Source: Candidatus Pacearchaeota archaeon (lineage in GTDB: Archaea; Nanobdellota; Nanobdellia; Pacearchaeales; GW2011-AR1). From it: a stretch of 36,466 nucleotides of DNA. Where the stretch lies: NCBI GenBank assembly GCA_017609885.1, contig JAFCDB010000004.1:1-36466 (forward strand). Direction: 5' to 3'. The notes beneath the pieces are model-generated. The model searched no databases. It was not told the origin of the DNA and saw nothing but the letters and a program-made list of their open reading frames with translations. This document shows positions 25,013 to 33,448 of the stretch, piece by piece; position 1 is the stretch's first letter, and each line of letters starts with the position of its first letter. The position numbers and the translations under genes were made by a program.

Positions 25013-26779
25013 ATGGAAATAGAAAGGGGAAAATATCTCTGTAAGGTCTGCAACAGTCCAAGTTTAACAGAGTTTATTTCTTTTGGGAAAATGCCAGTTG
25101 CAAATGCTTTTTTGAAAAAAGAAGATTTAAATAAAGACGAATACACTTATGAAATGGCAGTTGGCTTTTGTGAAAAATGTCACATGGTTCAGTTAATAAA
25201 TATTGTCCCATACAATAAATACATTGTTCCTGATCAAACAGGAAAAACTCATTATGCATTTTTTTCTTCAACTTCAAAAGCAATGGAAAATCATTTTGCA
25301 GAGTTCGCAAAAGAAATAGAGCAAAGATTTTTAGATCCTAATTCAAAAGTCTTAGAAATTGGAAGCAACGACGGAATTATGCTCCAAGCATTTCAAAACC
25401 ACAAAGTTTTAGGAATCGAGCCTTCTTCAAATGTTGCAGACGTGTCTGTGAGCAAAGGAATTGAAACAATCAATGAATTTTTCACAGATGAACTTGCAAA
25501 AAATTTAGTTGCACAAAGAGGAACCTTCAGAACAATCCTCTCAACAAATGTAACTTTAAACATTATAGAAATTCACGATTTAATCAAAGGAATTTCAACT
25601 CTTCTCGACAACAGAGGCGTTTTCATAACAGAAGACCCTTACATTTTAGATATTTTAGAAAAAAATTCCTACGACCAAATTTATGATGAACATATCTGGT
25701 ATTTTTCTTTGACAAGTTTGTCAAATCTATATGAAATGCATGGCATGGAAATTTTTGACGCAGAACACCAAGATGTCCATGGCGGTTCAATGCGTGTATA
25801 CGCTTGCAAAAAAGGAACCTATGAAAAAACACCAAGATTAAAAGAATATTTAGAAAATGAATATAGAAATGATATTTATTCTTTAGAACCTTATTTAAAT
25901 TTTTCAGAAAAAGTAAAGCAAAACCGCGAACAGCTAATTGGACTTTTATCATCTCTAAAATCTCAAGGGAAAAAAATCGTGGGCTATGCAGCTGCTTCAA
26001 AAGGAACAATTGTCCAGAACTTCTGCAACATTGGTCCTGAAACAATTGAATATATTTCTGATTCAACTCCTTACAAGCAGGGACTTTACAGCCCAGGGAA
26101 AAAAATTCCAATTGTTTCTCCTGATGCTTTTCACAACGACAACGCAGACTATGCGCTACTTGGAGCATGGAATCATGCAAAAGAAATTACAGAAAAAGAA
26201 AAAAATTTTATTGAAAGAGGCGGGAGATTTATTATTCACTTGCCAAAACCTCAGATTGTTGAACCTGAAACTTCAGAAATTCCTGAACAAACTCAAGAAA
26301 TCCAGCAAGAAACCCCAAAACAATTTGTTTCAAAAACAGGAATTGAAATTAAAAAACTAAAAGTTTTTGATTTAGGAGATGAAGGAAATTTATTTGAAAC
26401 TCTCAGAGACGACGACGAAATTTATCAGGGAAAATTCGGGCAAAACTTAATTTCTTTTGTAAATCCTGGAATAAAAAAAGGACTTCACAAACACGACAAG
26501 CAGACAGAATATACAACTTGCATAAAAGGGAATTTATTGTATGTTGCAATTAAAGAAACTCCTAAAGGTCCAATTATTGAAAAAATTCCAATTGGAGAAA
26601 AAAATATGCTAATGATAAAAACTCCTCCTGGTGTTTGGCACGGCTACACTCCAATTGGAAATGAGCAAGCTGTTTTAGTTTACACAATGGATAGAGCTTA
26701 CAATTCAGAAGACCCAGATACAGATGAAAAAGATGTTTATAGTTTTGGGGATGTTTGGTCAGAAAATTTTAATGTTTAA
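25013..26779 (+). CDS. Sugar C-methyltransferase fused to RmlC-like cupin
   Basis: A 588-residue two-enzyme fusion. Residues 1-410 match TylCIII/NovU/TcaB9-type NDP-sugar 3-C-methyltransferases: a zinc site from C10/C13/C53/C56, the SAM-binding E-I-G-S-N-D-G at 115-121, the E226-H227 pair that in TcaB9 is near the active site, H-G-G-S-M-R-V-Y at 256-263, and a C-terminal domain of the family. The N-x3-H seen in many relatives reads N-V-T-L-N here. A Glu/Gln/Pro-rich linker spans about 412-439. Residues 440-588 look like an RmlC (3,5-epimerase) or WxcM-type cupin with G-L-H492-K-H494 and V-W-H-G-Y. Both act on 4-keto-sugar nucleotides, so the fusion fits one branched-deoxysugar pathway with the divergent SDR/aminotransferase genes. 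Confidence 0.88.
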   Translation: MEIERGKYLCKVCNSPSLTEFISFGKMPVANAFLKKEDLNKDEYTYEMAVGFCEKCHMVQLINIVPYNKYIVPDQTGKTHYAFFSSTSKAMENHFAEFAKEIEQRFLDPNSKVLEIGSNDGIMLQAFQNHKVLGIEPSSNVADVSVSKGIETINEFFTDELAKNLVAQRGTFRTILSTNVTLNIIEIHDLIKGISTLLDNRGVFITEDPYILDILEKNSYDQIYDEHIWYFSLTSLSNLYEMHGMEIFDAEHQDVHGGSMRVYACKKGTYEKTPRLKEYLENEYRNDIYSLEPYLNFSEKVKQNREQLIGLLSSLKSQGKKIVGYAAASKGTIVQNFCNIGPETIEYISDSTPYKQGLYSPGKKIPIVSPDAFHNDNADYALLGAWNHAKEITEKEKNFIERGGRFIIHLPKPQIVEPETSEIPEQTQEIQQETPKQFVSKTGIEIKKLKVFDLGDEGNLFETLRDDDEIYQGKFGQNLISFVNPGIKKGLHKHDKQTEYTTCIKGNLLYVAIKETPKGPIIEKIPIGEKNMLMIKTPPGVWHGYTPIGNEQAVLVYTMDRAYNSEDPDTDEKDVYSFGDVWSENFNV

Positions 26780-27797
26780 AATCTAATCCAATTTTCTTAA
26801 AAATTCTAATATAAAACCAAGCGTAAATATAACTGGTTGTCATAAGCCATAACATCAGCCCATGTATCAACCAATATGCTCTTCTTTTTTTTAGTGCCAT
26901 TAAAATTCCTTGGAACATCCCTGGAAAAAAAGCCAGATTAAACAATAACATATTAATAAATTTCATATTTTGCTTAAAACTATTTTTCTTTAAACTAATC
27001 CAATAGAATTTTCTATCTTCGTAATTATTTAATAAATAATACATAACAAAATAAATCCTTTTCCTTAAAAAATGTAAAACTTTCGTAGATGTCTGATGAT
27101 GCATCCGAATATTTCGCGGAACTACTACTTTTTGTCCCTTAAGTGCCATATTATAAAAGTTCTCTGTATCCTGGATATAGCCATCAGCTTCAAAAAAATC
27201 TTTTCGTTTAACAACAAAACCATTTGCCCCTGCATATAAAAAATTTCTTAAATTAACTTTGTAATTATAAAAATCTCCCTTAAAATTATAATTAAATTTT
27301 TCGGGATGAAATGTAATTTGGGCATTTAGAGAATAGGGGATAGCAAAAGGATCTTCTATCCCAATATCATTTAGATATTTATCAAGCATAGTCCCATTTT
27401 TTGGAATAAGCATTCTAGATTGAACTCCACTTATATCTGGATTTTCCATTAATATTTTAACAATATTCCTTATCCAATTTTTTTGAACAAATATATTGTC
27501 TTGATCTGCTATTACAATTACCTCTCCATTTGTTGCTCTTGTTACTTGATCATTTCCAAAGCCCCTTCCTTCTGTATATTTTTTAGGATTATGCATAAAT
27601 TTTATATTCTTAGGATATTTTTTTATATATTCTTTAATAATCTCCACAGTTTTATCAGTACTCCCTGCCTCATTAATTACAACTTCTATTTTATTCAGAG
27701 GATAATTTTGAGAAAAAATTCCCTCAAAATATTTGCGAATTATTCTTTCTCCATTGTAAGTGCAGGTCGCAATGCTTATTTTTGGTAGCTCTTTCAT
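26769..27797 (-). CDS. GT2-family glycosyltransferase with membrane C-terminus
   Basis: A 342-residue GT2 protein. The GT-A domain has S-I-A-T-C-T-Y-N-G at 8-16, E-A-G-S-T-D near 43-48 and a D-Q-D metal-binding site at 98-100. Residues beyond about 270 contain two or three hydrophobic segments. It ends convergently with the methyltransferase-cupin gene, overlapping by 11 nt. It is the last gene of the leftward lipid-linked glycan cluster but has its own TATA-like box. Sugar and acceptor unknown. Confidence 0.8.
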   Translation of the reverse strand: MKELPKISIATCTYNGERIIRKYFEGIFSQNYPLNKIEVVINEAGSTDKTVEIIKEYIKKYPKNIKFMHNPKKYTEGRGFGNDQVTRATNGEVIVIADQDNIFVQKNWIRNIVKILMENPDISGVQSRMLIPKNGTMLDKYLNDIGIEDPFAIPYSLNAQITFHPEKFNYNFKGDFYNYKVNLRNFLYAGANGFVVKRKDFFEADGYIQDTENFYNMALKGQKVVVPRNIRMHHQTSTKVLHFLRKRIYFVMYYLLNNYEDRKFYWISLKKNSFKQNMKFINMLLFNLAFFPGMFQGILMALKKRRAYWLIHGLMLWLMTTSYIYAWFYIRIFKKIGLDFKH

Positions 27798-27817
27798 TTA
27801 AGAATTTGAATTAATTG

Positions 27818-27826
27818 CTTTATAAG
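27818..27826 (-). promoter_or_regulatory. TATA-like box for the GT2 gene
   Basis: CTTATAAAG on the minus strand is centred 25 nt before the ATG at 27797. Confidence 0.55.
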
Positions 27827-27871
27827 TTTTTATTTACTCAAGATTTATTTTAAAATGAGAGTTGTAAAAGA

Positions 27872-28597
27872 TTAATATTTATCCTCCAAACCAATAATTC
27901 CTAATCTATGCTTCAAAATTAACAGCATCATTTTTAATCCAATTGGAATTGTCCTTTTCATATCTCCTGTTGCAGATGATTTTCCAACTCTCCGAAGATA
28001 ATTAACAGGAATCTCAATATAATTAATTTTATTTCTAATAACTTGCAGCATCATATCAGGATTAAACTCCATTCCGGTAATTGTAAATTTCTTTTTTATT
28101 TTTTCGTACGCTTTTCTATTAATTAATCTATATGTGCACCCCACATCTGATAAGTGGGTTGTATTAAATAAAACTTCAATTAATTTTGCAACTGCAAAAT
28201 TCCCCCATTTCAAAAACCACCCCATATTTGCTCCCTCTCCAATCATAATTGAAGTTGTTCTTGTTCCAAAAACAACATCAAAGTTATCAGAATAAGCTAA
28301 AAATTTAATAACATCATTTGGTTCAAAAGTTGCATCTGGCTCAATCATGATTATCAAATCACCTTTTGCTTCATGAAGCGCTTTTCTATAACCCCATCCA
28401 AAACCCTGTTTTTCCTCGAGAAAATATTTCGCTTTTGTTTTTAAAATCTCCTCTTTTGTTCCTTCAACAGCATTATTATCCACCGCAATTACTTCATCAA
28501 CATAACCTGTCTTAAACAAACCGTCAATACAATCTCTTATAGATTCTTTCTCGTTATAAGTTGAAAAAACAACAGATACTTTTTCCTTTTTCCACAT
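27872..28597 (-). CDS. DPM1-like GT2 glycosyltransferase
   Basis: A 241-residue soluble GT2 protein resembling dolichol-phosphate mannosyltransferase (DPM1) and related polyprenyl-phosphate sugar synthases. Seen: V-S-V-V-F-S-T-Y-N-E at the start, A-V-D-N-N near 39-42 and an E-P-D-A metal-site equivalent at 86-89. There is no transmembrane anchor. DPM1-type enzymes make the polyprenyl-phosphate-sugar donors used by GT-C enzymes, and a GT-C gene lies directly upstream (stop at 28618), so it may supply that donor. The sugar is unknown. Confidence 0.8.
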   Translation of the reverse strand: MWKKEKVSVVFSTYNEKESIRDCIDGLFKTGYVDEVIAVDNNAVEGTKEEILKTKAKYFLEEKQGFGWGYRKALHEAKGDLIIMIEPDATFEPNDVIKFLAYSDNFDVVFGTRTTSIMIGEGANMGWFLKWGNFAVAKLIEVLFNTTHLSDVGCTYRLINRKAYEKIKKKFTITGMEFNPDMMLQVIRNKINYIEIPVNYLRRVGKSSATGDMKRTIPIGLKMMLLILKHRLGIIGLEDKY

Positions 28598-28617
28598 TTT
28601 AATATGCCTATATTTTA

Positions 28618-28626
28618 CTATTTAAG
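28618..28626 (-). promoter_or_regulatory. TATA-like box overlapping the end of the GT-C gene
   Basis: CTTAAATAG on the minus strand is centred 25 nt before the ATG at 28597 and includes the stop codon of the GT-C gene. Confidence 0.5.
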
Positions 28627-30300
28627 TTTATATATAAAAAAATCTCCAATTATTTTCTCTGCTTCAAAACCCTCAACAAGATGATAAAGCACAACATATC
28701 TTGCTTCCTTTAGCAAAGTTTCATTTGCAGGCGGCTCATCATAAATTCCCGAGTAAAATCCATCTGGCCAAAAAAATTCATCATCCATCTCTCTGTTTTC
28801 AAAACTCTTCACAAAATATTCCTGTAAATGAGAAAATGAAAAATCAAGTTTTGGTTTATTATCATCATTAATATAAAATTTTCTATCTGCATAATATCCT
28901 ATTGCTTTTGAGACAATTAAAACCTCCCCTTCACTCGTATGCACTTTTAAATAATCTCCTGTCTCTTGGATATGCGAATCATGAACAACAAATTTAAAAT
29001 CAAAATAAAAACAATAGCTCAACATTAAAGCAATTAAAATCAAAACAACAAATTTTTTTCTACTCTCTTTCTTAACAAAAAACACAAATAATATTGGAAC
29101 CGAAGCAAGTAAATTAAAAATAAAATCAGGTAAGTTTGTTGCTTTAATTAAACCATTGCTTGCATAAATTGTTGCCTGCGGATTTAGAAAAATTAATATG
29201 ACAAAAGAAACAATAAAACTCAAGACAATTATCAACAATTCTTTCTTTCCAATTTCAATTTTTCTCAAGCTTTGATATAAAAAAATCCCAATTAAAATAC
29301 ATGCTCCAGGAAGCATTGTTGCAAAATATCGCGGATAACCAAAAGCAGGGCGCGGAACAAAAATAAAAAACAAAAAAATCACTAAGAAATAAATCAGTAA
29401 AACATCTGTTACTTTATTCCTATGCCTCAAAAAATAAAAAACCCCTAAAAACAATAATATCATCGCTGGAAAAGTAAACAACCTCACAAATTGTGCAACA
29501 TTTAAAGCAAAACTTCCAAGATAAATCTGCAAACTTGAAAACTGCTCACTTCCTAAACTTGCATTATGGATAATAAACGAAAACAAATTTCCAGGCTCAA
29601 CAACCATGCTGTAATAAATCCAAATAAATAAAAAAATAATTCCTGGAATAATCCCCATTAATAAATATTTTCTAAAATATCTCTTTATGTCTCTGTTAAA
29701 AAAACAATAAATCCCTATAAAAAAATAAGTTATTCCCATTATAGGGTATCGATTTGCCAATCCAAAAAAAACACAAATTCCTGCTAAAACTAAAAGCCAA
29801 TTCTTATGAAATTTAAAATACATTAAAATAAAACTAATAAAACTAAAAACAAAAAACATAGACAAAATATCAATATCAATTAAAATTGAAGAGGAAAAAA
29901 CATAATAATTAATTAAAAAAATTGCAGAACAAATCCCTCCCATCAATTTTTCGTTTTTCTTAAGTATTGTAATACAAAACAAAAAAATCATCCCGGCAGT
30001 TAGAAAAGAAAAAAGAACATTAATCATTCTAACTGCAATTTCTCCTGTAAAAAATTTAAAAACAAGAGATAATAAAAAAATATACATAGGTGGATGCCAC
30101 AATGCAAGTTCATCAGGCTGCTGCTCAGAATGGTAGAATCTCGGACTTCCTGTTTCCTTTATTCCCATAGCAGATTTAACAAAATCAGTTTCCTCTGCAC
30201 TAAAATCTTTATTTAAAGAGGCAAAACGAATTCCAATCCCAAATAAAATTAATAGAATCAAAAAAACAACAAACATCTTTCTATAAATTTCTCTTTCCAT
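28618..30300 (-). CDS. Polytopic GT-C glycosyltransferase (PMT_2-like)
   Basis: A 560-residue membrane protein with a hydrophobic segment at about 9-27, an outside loop holding the acidic E36-E37 and a H69-P-P motif typical of PMT_2/GT39-like enzymes, then about ten hydrophobic segments up to residue 435, and a soluble tail of about 120 residues. It should transfer a sugar from a polyprenyl-phosphate carrier on the outer face. The loop motif and the lack of a WWDYG in the tail argue against it being the oligosaccharyltransferase AglB/STT3. It lies between an ALG5-like and a DPM1-like gene, either of which could make its donor. Confidence 0.8.
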   Translation of the reverse strand: MEREIYRKMFVVFLILLILFGIGIRFASLNKDFSAEETDFVKSAMGIKETGSPRFYHSEQQPDELALWHPPMYIFLLSLVFKFFTGEIAVRMINVLFSFLTAGMIFLFCITILKKNEKLMGGICSAIFLINYYVFSSSILIDIDILSMFFVFSFISFILMYFKFHKNWLLVLAGICVFFGLANRYPIMGITYFFIGIYCFFNRDIKRYFRKYLLMGIIPGIIFLFIWIYYSMVVEPGNLFSFIIHNASLGSEQFSSLQIYLGSFALNVAQFVRLFTFPAMILLFLGVFYFLRHRNKVTDVLLIYFLVIFLFFIFVPRPAFGYPRYFATMLPGACILIGIFLYQSLRKIEIGKKELLIIVLSFIVSFVILIFLNPQATIYASNGLIKATNLPDFIFNLLASVPILFVFFVKKESRKKFVVLILIALMLSYCFYFDFKFVVHDSHIQETGDYLKVHTSEGEVLIVSKAIGYYADRKFYINDDNKPKLDFSFSHLQEYFVKSFENREMDDEFFWPDGFYSGIYDEPPANETLLKEARYVVLYHLVEGFEAEKIIGDFFIYKLK

Positions 30301-30321
30301 CTTAAAAAAATAAACAGAAGT

Positions 30322-30330
30322 TATTTAAAT
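30322..30330 (-). promoter_or_regulatory. TATA-like box for the GT-C gene
   Basis: ATTTAAATA on the minus strand is centred 26 nt before the ATG at 30300. Confidence 0.55.
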
Positions 30331-30339
30331 TATTCTATA

Positions 30340-31116
30340 CTACAAACTATGAATCTTTATTTTTTCAGGAAGTTTATCATATGCTCTAACAACAAAATTA
30401 AACGGCGAATATACCATCCTCAACCTCACAACTCCTGCAGCCATTTTTATCGGAGTTTTTATTGAAATATTCGACCCCTCTTTATCCTCCCACACAGTCG
30501 GATGTTCATTTACTTTAAAATTATTTTTTCTGCACAAATATAAGAGATCAACATCAAAAGCCCACTCAACACTTCTAATTTCAGGGAGTATTTTTTCAAT
30601 AACTTCTTTCCTAAAAATTTTCGCTCCACATTGAGTATCTCCATAAGGAAAATAAAATAAACTCCTTGTCAAAAAATTAAATCCTTTGCTTCTAATTAAT
30701 TTTCCCAATGTCCTATCTGCTTTTGCCCCTTTTTTCCACCGCCCCCCAATAATTCCTTCATATCCTTTAATATTTTCAATTAAATCATAATATGCTTCAG
30801 GATAGGTTGACATATCAGCGTCGACAAATCCAATTAAACTAAAATCTCTCTTCAACGCCTCTTTAAATCCCTCAATAATTGCAAATCCTTTTCCTCCCTG
30901 CTCAAATCGGACAAACTTTATCCTCTTGTGCTTTTTCTGATATCTCCTTACAACATCATCTGTTCTGTCCTGGGTATTATTTATCACAACCAAAATTTCA
31001 TAGTCCAATTTTTTCTCCTTAACAAGTTTGTCAAAATATTTCCCATAAGTTTTAAGTGTCTTTCCAATCCGCTTTTCCTCGTTCCATGCAGGTACTACAA
31101 TACTTATTTTCTCCAT
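30340..31116 (-). CDS. ALG5-like GT2 glycosyltransferase
   Basis: A 258-residue GT2 protein close to dolichyl-phosphate beta-glucosyltransferase (ALG5) and similar enzymes. Seen: I-V-V-P-A-W-N-E-E near 6-14, G-G-K-G at 74-77, the D-A-D at 99-101 and a conserved D-T-Q-C-G-A-K-I-F element near 165 that is typical of the ALG5/DPM1 group. There is no N-terminal membrane anchor. It makes, by family, a polyprenyl-phosphate-linked hexose. Its start overlaps the end of the flippase gene by 13 nt, so it belongs to the operon that begins at 33357. Confidence 0.85.
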   Translation of the reverse strand: MEKISIVVPAWNEEKRIGKTLKTYGKYFDKLVKEKKLDYEILVVINNTQDRTDDVVRRYQKKHKRIKFVRFEQGGKGFAIIEGFKEALKRDFSLIGFVDADMSTYPEAYYDLIENIKGYEGIIGGRWKKGAKADRTLGKLIRSKGFNFLTRSLFYFPYGDTQCGAKIFRKEVIEKILPEIRSVEWAFDVDLLYLCRKNNFKVNEHPTVWEDKEGSNISIKTPIKMAAGVVRLRMVYSPFNFVVRAYDKLPEKIKIHSL

Positions 31117-32348
31117 GATTTTATGAAAAACAACGTACTAATAAAGATTATTATATTAGCGAACATAAGTGAAAGACTATAAGTTGCAAGAGAATCTGCT
31201 GAAAAAATCAGAAACAAAAATTCAACTAAAATAATAAATACTATATAAACACCTGCTTTACTCCAAACAATTTTTCTATTTTGCGACAAAGAATAAATTA
31301 ACAAGAGATTCGATATGGACAAAAAAGTAAATCCTGTTCCTGTAAAAATAATAAAACTTGAAATCTCCAGATATTTTTTACTAAATAAAATTAAAACAAA
31401 AAGTTTAGGGAAAAAGGCAAAAATAAACAACGTGCAAACTGCAATAAACAAAAGCATAGCAAGTGATTTTACTAAAAGTTTTTTTGCTTCTTTTTCAGAA
31501 TTTTCTTTTTCAGAGGTAAGCGGAAACATTGCTTTGCTTATTGGAAAAGTCCCAAAGAAAATCATCTTTCCAATTATAGACGCAACTGCATATTTTCCTG
31601 CAACATCTTCTGTAAAAATAATCTTTGCTATAAGCATATCCATACTAAGGATAATCAAAATCGACGAAACCAAGACAAAAACACTAAACCCATAAGAATA
31701 CAACCCCTGAATTTCCAATCTTTCTTTATCATGTTTGTAAATATACCTAAAACCAAAAATAGAAAGGACAAATGCTGCAAAAAGCGAAATTACAATTGCA
31801 AAAATTGAACCAAAAACACTCATTCCTATAAACACAAGAGCTATTGCAAGAACAAGTTTTATCAATGCCTCTAAAATATAATTTGAACCTAAAGTATAAA
31901 ATTTTTTTGTTCCCTGAAGTATTCCCCTTCCAATTGGAACTAAAAAATATCCAAAAACTGTTGTTCCTGTTAAAATTATCAGAAAAATATTAATTCCCAA
32001 TAGGGAAGAAATAATCGGAGAAATAAAAACATATAGCCCAAATACAACAAGTGCAATTTTCATTCCCTTTCCAGAAAATTTCCTAAACAAAAATCTTATT
32101 TTTCCGGAATTTTCTCCATTCTGAATTCTCGACGCATATTTTGTAACAATTGTCTGCACAGATTCACTTGAAATACTAATCAAATAAATTATAGACATTA
32201 GCGTCGCAAGAATCCCATATTCTGCAATTGTCAAAAATCGAGCCATTGAAAAATGAAACAAATAATTCAAGAAATTATAAAAATTAATCATCAAAAAAAG
32301 TATCAAACTTCCTTTCACAATCTCACTTGATAGAATTTTTTTTATCAT
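31104..32348 (-). CDS. MOP-superfamily polysaccharide/lipid-linked glycan flippase (Wzx-like)
   Basis: A 414-residue protein with roughly twelve hydrophobic segments and few charged residues, beginning with F-L-N-Y-L-F-H-F-S-M-A-R-F-L near 26-39 as in Wzx/RfbX/MurJ-like exporters. It should flip a polyprenyl-linked glycan from the cytoplasmic to the outer side. It starts 4 nt after the phosphotransferase gene and runs into the ALG5-like gene, an order (initiate, flip, extend) that supports a lipid-linked glycan pathway. Confidence 0.85.
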   Translation of the reverse strand: MIKKILSSEIVKGSLILFLMINFYNFLNYLFHFSMARFLTIAEYGILATLMSIIYLISISSESVQTIVTKYASRIQNGENSGKIRFLFRKFSGKGMKIALVVFGLYVFISPIISSLLGINIFLIILTGTTVFGYFLVPIGRGILQGTKKFYTLGSNYILEALIKLVLAIALVFIGMSVFGSIFAIVISLFAAFVLSIFGFRYIYKHDKERLEIQGLYSYGFSVFVLVSSILIILSMDMLIAKIIFTEDVAGKYAVASIIGKMIFFGTFPISKAMFPLTSEKENSEKEAKKLLVKSLAMLLFIAVCTLFIFAFFPKLFVLILFSKKYLEISSFIIFTGTGFTFLSISNLLLIYSLSQNRKIVWSKAGVYIVFIILVEFLFLIFSADSLATYSLSLMFANIIIFISTLFFIKSWRK

Positions 32349-32352
32349 TTTA

Positions 32353-33357
32353 CTAAAAGAAAATTATCACTCCTAAAATTATCACAGCAATTTGAAAAAC
32401 ATGTATGGCTAAAACAACATCTGTTTCATGAACTTTCTCCTCTTTCTTAATTTTTTCCAAGACTTTTATTGCCAAATGCTCTAGACCATAAATTTTGTCA
32501 TATTTATTTTTAATTGAACCATCTTCCTGCGGTTCTCCAAAAGATTCCCTCTTCAACTTTCCTCTTAATTTCAAACCTGTTTCCAAAATATAAGGAATGA
32601 AAATAAAAACTGCGAATTGTTCGTAATTTCCAAGAATTGCCATTACAGCTATCAATGCCCCTATGCTGTAAGTTAAAATATCTCCTGGAAAAACCCTTGC
32701 AGGAAATTTGTTGTAAAATAAAAATCCTATTAACGAAGCAATCATACAAATTGCAATTAAACTCAGCCAAGTTTGGTCAACAACCCAGGAAGCATATGCC
32801 AGTGCAGATAAAATTAAAATCCCCTGCCCAGCTTCCAGCCCATTGTATCCTGCAAGAAAATTAAAAGTTGTTGATGCTCCCATGATTCCAATAGGGATTA
32901 ATACTAAGGGATAGAGAATTCCTAAATTTGTTAATCCTACAATCGGCAAGGAAACAATTGATTCTCCAGCATTAATTGCCATTAAAGGAATTGCAGCAAA
33001 AAACACTAAAATTAATCTTGATTTTGCTGAAAGTCCGCCATGATGCCATCCAAAAATATCATCAATAAAACCAACAAAAGAAACAATTAAAATTGTAGCT
33101 AAAAGGGCGTAAATTTCAATAATGTGCATGGTTGACTTAAAATAAAAAGTTTTTATTGCAATATAAGACAAAACACCTACTAAAAATCCCAACAAAACAA
33201 TCAACCCCCCACTTCCGGCGATTTTCTTACTCTGGTCAAGTTTATTCATATCTTCCCAAACTAAACCAATCTGCTCTGCTTTTTTTATCCACCTCCGCAT
33301 AAAAACCAAAGTCACTAAAAACGAAATCAAAACTGATAATACCAATAATTTTTCCAT
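32353..33357 (-). CDS. Polyprenyl-P HexNAc-1-P transferase (ALG7/AglH/WecA-like)
   Basis: A 334-residue membrane enzyme of the MraY/WecA/ALG7 superfamily that starts lipid-linked glycan synthesis by moving a HexNAc-1-phosphate from UDP-HexNAc to a polyprenyl phosphate. Seen: D41 in the first cytoplasmic loop (L-D-Q-S-K-K), G-F-I-D-D at 96-100, the signature F-N-F-L-A-G-Y-N-G-L-E-A-G at 165-177 and F-P-G-D at 223-226, together with about ten hydrophobic segments. The N-G-L-E form with the long charged loop near 262-300 is closer to ALG7 and archaeal AglH than to bacterial MraY. It is the first gene of its operon. Confidence 0.88.
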   Translation of the reverse strand: MEKLLVLSVLISFLVTLVFMRRWIKKAEQIGLVWEDMNKLDQSKKIAGSGGLIVLLGFLVGVLSYIAIKTFYFKSTMHIIEIYALLATILIVSFVGFIDDIFGWHHGGLSAKSRLILVFFAAIPLMAINAGESIVSLPIVGLTNLGILYPLVLIPIGIMGASTTFNFLAGYNGLEAGQGILILSALAYASWVVDQTWLSLIAICMIASLIGFLFYNKFPARVFPGDILTYSIGALIAVMAILGNYEQFAVFIFIPYILETGLKLRGKLKRESFGEPQEDGSIKNKYDKIYGLEHLAIKVLEKIKKEEKVHETDVVLAIHVFQIAVIILGVIIFF

Positions 33358-33377
33358 CCCTATGTTAGCAAATCGCC

Positions 33378-33387
33378 TTTTTTAAAG
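33378..33387 (-). promoter_or_regulatory. TATA-like box for the phosphotransferase-flippase-GT2 operon
   Basis: CTTTAAAAAA on the minus strand is centred 26 nt before the ATG at 33357. Confidence 0.5.
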
Positions 33388-33405
33388 ATTATTGAGGAGA
33401 AGTAG

Positions 33406-33447
33406 GGGGAAGAAAAAAAGGGAAAGAAAAAAAGGGAAAGAAAAAAA
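33406..33447 (-). terminator. Triple 14-bp tandem repeat with T7 runs, likely terminator
   Basis: Three 14-bp units (plus strand GGGAAAGAAAAAAA, the leftmost with one change) lie directly beyond the stop codon of the secreted-protein gene at 33449. In the direction of that gene they read as three T7 runs spaced by CTTTCCC. Archaeal RNA polymerase terminates on oligo-T, so this looks like a reinforced terminator that also shields the operon to the left. It is also a simple tandem repeat that may vary in copy number. Confidence 0.6.
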
Positions 33448-33448
33448 A

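Noticed and set aside
33406-33447. The 14-bp tandem repeats as a CRISPR array.
   Set aside because: The units abut without spacers, are too short, and there are no cas genes.
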